Below are positions 46,859 through 49,818 of a stretch of 49,818 nt of DNA, piece by piece. The notes beneath the pieces are model-generated. The model saw only the letters and a program-made list of their open reading frames with translations, had not been told where the DNA came from and did no database searches. The DNA lies in assembly GCA_009912175.1 (NCBI GenBank), contig WNDQ01000028.1, positions 1-49,818 of the forward strand, written 5' to 3'. Source of the DNA: Paracidovorax wautersii (GTDB lineage: Bacteria > Pseudomonadota > Gammaproteobacteria > Burkholderiales > Burkholderiaceae_C). The position numbers and the translations under genes were made by a program. How positions within the stretch are numbered: position 1 is the first letter of the stretch; every line of letters starts with the position of its first letter.

Positions 46859-48900
46859 GCTGCGCAGGCTGGTGCGGTGCGCTTGCAGCGCGGCGCGGAT
46901 CTCGCCGGCGCGCCCAGTCCCGCCAGCAGGGCCAGCGCCCCACTGGTCAGGGCGCCACCGCCATTGCCGTACTCCACCTGGTTGCCGTCGGTTTCGCTGG
47001 CATTGACGTCCACGAACAGCGTGGTGTAGTTGCCCACCGTACCGCCGGTCAGCGTGTTGGTGCAGGTCAGCGTGTAGTAGTAGGTCCCGGCTGCGGGCGA
47101 TACCGTCAATGTGCCTTCGGTGGGCTGGTCGCCCGCCCAGCCGTCGCCGCTGGCGCCGCCCGTGGCCTTGCAGTTGGCCGCGCCATAGGTGGTCCAGGTG
47201 ATCTGTGCGGTGCGGCCCGTCGTCACCGGCGAGGGCTGGGCCGTGATGGTGACGCTGGCCGGCAGGCTGGCGCCATCGAGATCGACCTGGAACAGCGTGC
47301 CGTTCTGGCCATTCAGGTAGACCCGGCCGCTGGACTCCTGGGTATAGCCGCGCCCGCCGTAGAGCGTGGTGCCATACAGTCGGCCGTCGTTGCCCAGCGA
47401 CAAGCCGTTGGGCCGCTTGCCATCCACCCCAGCGGCGAAGGAATGCAGGTGCTCGAAGCCACTGGCCAGCACCGTGCCATCGCTGGCGAGGCGGATGTTG
47501 GCTGGGACGATGCGGAAAAGCGTGCCGTCGTAGGTCGGTTCGTAGCCCAAAACCGTGGAAGATTGGCCTACGTAATACTGTTGCGCATTGTCCTGGTTGG
47601 CGCCACCGCTGAGCGTGGTGCCGTAGATGGCGCCGTCGGGCGCCAGCACCAGGGAGCCACGCGGCTGGCTGCCGTTTTCGCCGCTGAAACTGTGCAGGAT
47701 GGTGAAGCCGCTGCCGTCCTTGGCGATGCGATAGAGCGCGCCGTGCACGCGTGGGCCATCGTAGTGGGGGTAGGAAGATGCATGCATGGATTTGCCATTG
47801 GCAAACCCACTGCCACTGCGCCCTGTTGGGACGTAGCTGGCGCCGCAAAGCGGAGACGTCCTGCTCGTCAGTGTGAATTCCGTGGCAGACGTATGGACAT
47901 AGCCCAGTGTCGAACAATTCCCAATGCTCAATCCGCCATACAGGTAACCATCCAGCCCTTCCACCAGCCAGGACAGTTGGTTTTCCCCCGCATTCTGGTC
48001 CAAGGTAGTACTGCTGACAAAGTACATGCTATTCCACGCGATTTCGCCCTCGGCCAGCGTGAATTCGTGCAGAACCTCGTAGCTGTCGGGCTGGTCAGGG
48101 TGGATGCGGTAGAGGCTGCCCGTGGGCGTGGCCGGATCGGTGGGCGTGCCATCGGCATAAGGCACACCACGCGGATAGGCCGTCAGGCCATAGAACCAGC
48201 CGTCACTGCTCTGGATCATGCCATTGGGCTGCTGCCGGCCATCGGGACCATTGCCCGCGCCGAATTCATGGACCGTCGTGAAGCTGCCGCTGCTGTCACT
48301 CGCGTCCGCCTGGTCGATGCGGAACAGCCGGCCATTTCCGCCAGGGCCCATGTCCAGGCCGTAGAGCCGGTCCTGGCCGTCAGCGGCATCGACCAATAGC
48401 ACGCCATTGGGGTGATAGACCGCGCCGTCAGTGGAGGTCAGCAATTCGGCGCGGGTGCCGTCAAACTCGGCCCTGAACACAGCCTCCTTCTGCTGATAGG
48501 TACTACCCAGCGTAGTTTCCCAACCGATGGAGGCACTGTACATGCGTTGCGACAATGCGCTTTGCACCAGGGCGCCGGGGTAGTTAAAGGCACGCAAACT
48601 GGCCTCGAAGTTGGCGTACAGGCTATAGAAGCCTGGCGATGTGGTCGTGCTGTAAATGCCTCCCCATTCACCCATGACATACAGGTTTCCATCACTGGCA
48701 AGCAATGGTGGCTGGGGAACGCGTTCGAGGACGCTGGCACCGGGTGCGGTGGTTCCGAGTTTCGTCGACGTCAGATAGTTGACGCGCACGGACGGCAGTT
48801 CGACGGCGGCTTGGGCCCAGGCGGGCATGCCCACGATGCAGCTCAAACCAGCCAAGGTGGCCACGCAGGCGGATTTCAGAAAACACGAAGATGTCGTCAT
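46750..48900 (-). CDS. Secreted GloVer-repeat beta-propeller-like protein with GlyGly-CTERM-like tail, running into hasD
   Basis: ATG at 48900 opens a signal peptide ([20 protein letters not shown]). At least four repeats of the GloVer type (TIGR03803) follow: [36 protein letters not shown] and [19 protein letters not shown], each ending in YGTT-like turns. Residues about 550-640 look like an Ig-like domain (CKATG...YYYTLTCTN). Near residue 651 [19 protein letters not shown] resembles a GlyGly-CTERM sorting tail, but the usual arginine cluster and stop are missing. The frame instead continues about 155 bases over hasD to 46750 as meaningless sequence. So the real product probably ended near 46905. 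Between hasA and hasD. Function unknown. Confidence 0.75.
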   Translation of the reverse strand: MTTSSCFLKSACVATLAGLSCIVGMPAWAQAAVELPSVRVNYLTSTKLGTTAPGASVLERVPQPPLLASDGNLYVMGEWGGIYSTTTSPGFYSLYANFEASLRAFNYPGALVQSALSQRMYSASIGWETTLGSTYQQKEAVFRAEFDGTRAELLTSTDGAVYHPNGVLLVDAADGQDRLYGLDMGPGGNGRLFRIDQADASDSSGSFTTVHEFGAGNGPDGRQQPNGMIQSSDGWFYGLTAYPRGVPYADGTPTDPATPTGSLYRIHPDQPDSYEVLHEFTLAEGEIAWNSMYFVSSTTLDQNAGENQLSWLVEGLDGYLYGGLSIGNCSTLGYVHTSATEFTLTSRTSPLCGASYVPTGRSGSGFANGKSMHASSYPHYDGPRVHGALYRIAKDGSGFTILHSFSGENGSQPRGSLVLAPDGAIYGTTLSGGANQDNAQQYYVGQSSTVLGYEPTYDGTLFRIVPANIRLASDGTVLASGFEHLHSFAAGVDGKRPNGLSLGNDGRLYGTTLYGGRGYTQESSGRVYLNGQNGTLFQVDLDGASLPASVTITAQPSPVTTGRTAQITWTTYGAANCKATGGASGDGWAGDQPTEGTLTVSPAAGTYYYTLTCTNTLTGGTVGNYTTLFVDVNASETDGNQVEYGNGGGALTSGALALLAGLGAPARSAPRCKRTAPACAAWACSAPSSTCSCSRPASTCCRSTTAFWPRATARRC

Positions 48901-48971
48901 GGCAGGCTCAACATGGGAAGCGCTGGAACAGAGGGAATGGCTCGGCAATGCTTTTCAAGATCAGGATCGAG

Positions 48972-49008
48972 ACGAAAAAGCCGCCGCGGCATGGGGACGC
49001 GGCAGCTT
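48972..49008 (-). terminator. Terminator/attenuator between hasA and downstream genes
   Basis: Minus strand, 39 bases past the hasA stop: an 11-bp stem with one mismatch (AAGCTGCCGCG / CGCGGCGGCTT) and a 9-base loop, followed by a T-run. It would end most transcripts after hasA and let a fraction read on, giving more hemophore than exporter. Confidence 0.8.
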
Positions 49009-49046
49009 GTGAACGGAAGCGGCTCGCGCCGCCCCCACATGCGGGC

Positions 49047-49712
49047 TTAGGCGGCCAGGAGCACGTCGGCGTCGTTGCTAGCGACACCCACCAGTTCGAG
49101 AGAGGTGGCGACCGAGGGGTAACCGTTGACATCGAGCACAGCTACCAACGCGCTCGAATCACCGTTCATCAGACCATTGACGATGTTGTGGGTATCGTTC
49201 TCGCCGGTCGTGCGATCGATGACATCGCCGTTCTCGTCCAGACCGCCATTAAGGCCGATGGTGTCCAGGCCGCTGATGCTCAGCAGTTCCTCGGTGAAGT
49301 AGTAGTCGCCGTTGCTGTCCTGGGCCAGGCCGCTGCCGAAGGTGATCGATGAAATCTCGCCGTACAGCGTGTGCGTCTGGCCGCTGAAGAAGGTGTAGCT
49401 CAGGTAGCTGCCCTCAGCCGCCTGCACGATGAAGCCCAAGTTCAGGCTCGATGTTTCACCCTCCAGCACGTACTGCGAGCCAGAGAACTGGTAGCCAAGC
49501 AGGCCCCATACGCCAGTAGGATCGGGGTCCACGACCGGATCGGGATTTTCCGTACCGACGAATTCGCCGGGGTTGGCTTCGTGATCCGCCACCTGGAAGT
49601 GTGCGTCGAAGGCGGGGAAAAAAGTCGCAAGGCTTACCCAGCCTTGAGGGCTTGCGTTCGCATAGTTGTTGAACGTTGCACCGTAGTTAACTGTCGCATC
49701 CCGGACGATCAT
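49047..49712 (-). CDS. hasA: Hemophore HasA with its start replaced by IS sequence
   Basis: 221 aa as read. From residue 8 the protein is HasA-like: VNYGATFNNY at the start (Serratia HasA begins AFSVNYDSSF), FSGSQYVL, and YLSYTFFSGQTHTLYGEISS, in which Tyr106 and His114 have the spacing of the heme-ligand Tyr75 and its partner His83. His44 or His38 could match His32. VNGLMNGDSSAL and the C-terminal VLLAA export signal are also typical. HasA is secreted unprocessed by HasDEF and takes heme from hemoglobin. The first seven codons (MIVRDAT) come from the end of an IS481-type element at 49692, so the natural start and promoter are gone. No good Shine-Dalgarno precedes this ATG. Confidence 0.88.
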   Translation of the reverse strand: MIVRDATVNYGATFNNYANASPQGWVSLATFFPAFDAHFQVADHEANPGEFVGTENPDPVVDPDPTGVWGLLGYQFSGSQYVLEGETSSLNLGFIVQAAEGSYLSYTFFSGQTHTLYGEISSITFGSGLAQDSNGDYYFTEELLSISGLDTIGLNGGLDENGDVIDRTTGENDTHNIVNGLMNGDSSALVAVLDVNGYPSVATSLELVGVASNDADVLLAA

Positions 49713-49818
49713 ATAGCCGCTTATGGAACAGATGCGGGTGAGTCTGATACCAGTTCTTCATGGCCTGCATGGGCGTCTTGCTGCCCAGCGCTGACTGCGG
49801 CAGTTGCTGGTTGTACAA
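49687..49818 (-). CDS. IS481-type transposase, C-terminal 43 residues
   Basis: The visible segment contains YNQQLPQSALGSKTPMQAM and KRLYDRPGCDS, very similar to the end of DDE transposases of the IS481 type. The DDE residues lie outside the window. Its TAA stop (49689-49687) falls in hasA sequence just past the element end, so the last codon spans the junction. Confidence 0.8.
   Translation of the reverse strand: MYNQQLPQSALGSKTPMQAMKNWYQTHPHLFHKRLYDRPGCDS
49692..49818 (-). mobile_element. IS481-type insertion sequence, terminal part only
   Basis: The element's end is taken as TGTCGCATCCCGGACG at 49692, the last bases of the transposase gene overlapping the terminal repeat as is common in such elements. 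The rest is beyond the right edge, so the other repeat and the target duplication cannot be checked. It lies within hasA at about codon four. Confidence 0.7.

Noticed and set aside
46907-47917. Open hasD frame extending far upstream into the GloVer gene
   Set aside because: The translation is unlike any HasD N-terminus and lies opposite conserved GloVer repeats; it reflects loss of a stop, not coding.

Overview
The window reads as a chromosomal segment of a high-GC betaproteobacterium, most likely Burkholderiales of the Comamonadaceae type. The signs are strong G/C third-position bias, an rpsF-priB-rpsR-rplI-dnaB block, a ppsR/ppsA pair, HemP with a Fur box, and broad sulfur-scavenging and heme-scavenging gene sets. 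Both edges are insertion sequences: an IS3-type orfA start at the left (1-282) and the C-terminus of an IS481-type transposase at the right (49687-49818).

Left part (370-8371): tRNA-Pro(TGG), a YfcG-type glutathione transferase, a Crp/Fnr regulator, an outer-membrane beta-barrel candidate, and a minus-strand group consisting of an NMT1/SsuA-like binding protein, copC and a long copD whose C-terminal cytochrome-c-like domain seems to have lost its heme motif. A four-domain rhodanese follows.

Region 8741-16669 is the most distinctive. It encodes an aldo/keto reductase, a DszC/SfnB-like flavin monooxygenase, a DszA/NtaA-like LLM monooxygenase, a family-5 solute-binding protein and a protein that looks like an ordinary ABC binding protein but carries the Cys/His/Arg-GG motif set of the sulfinate desulfinase DszB. 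Together these resemble a 4S-type (Dsz) organosulfur desulfurisation route for an unknown substrate. It is flanked by an intact multi-rhodanese and a decayed paralogue, and is interrupted by a 268-bp MITE-like element whose TAA target duplication supplies a stop codon.

Middle part (16792-26979): YpfJ-type metallopeptidase, rhlE, apaH, a CNNM/CorC-type gene broken by one frameshift, an EamA transporter, a cell-envelope trio (phosphomannomutase/phosphoglucomutase, GT4 glycosyltransferase, waaA) and a small GlcG/HbpS protein. Region 27114-29903 is iron-related: hemP with a Fur box, exbD-exbB-tonB, bfd and a possible 24-residue membrane protein. Then come ppsR/ppsA, a DUF4212 plus sodium:solute symporter pair, the S6-PriB-S18-L9 operon and dnaB, with a rhombosortase gene overlapping the dnaB stop and gspN convergent to it.

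Right part (39815-49712, all minus strand) is a hemophore locus: hasA, a GloVer-repeat surface-protein gene, hasD, hasE, hasF, heme oxygenase and a DUF454 gene. HasA would be exported by HasDEF, capture heme, and the imported heme would be opened by the heme oxygenase; no HasR receptor is inside the window. The locus is damaged in two places: an IS481-type element replaces the natural hasA start, and the GloVer gene runs without a stop into a hasD that lacks a clear start. The GloVer tail resembles a GlyGly-CTERM sorting signal, which would fit the rhombosortase about 7 kb away.
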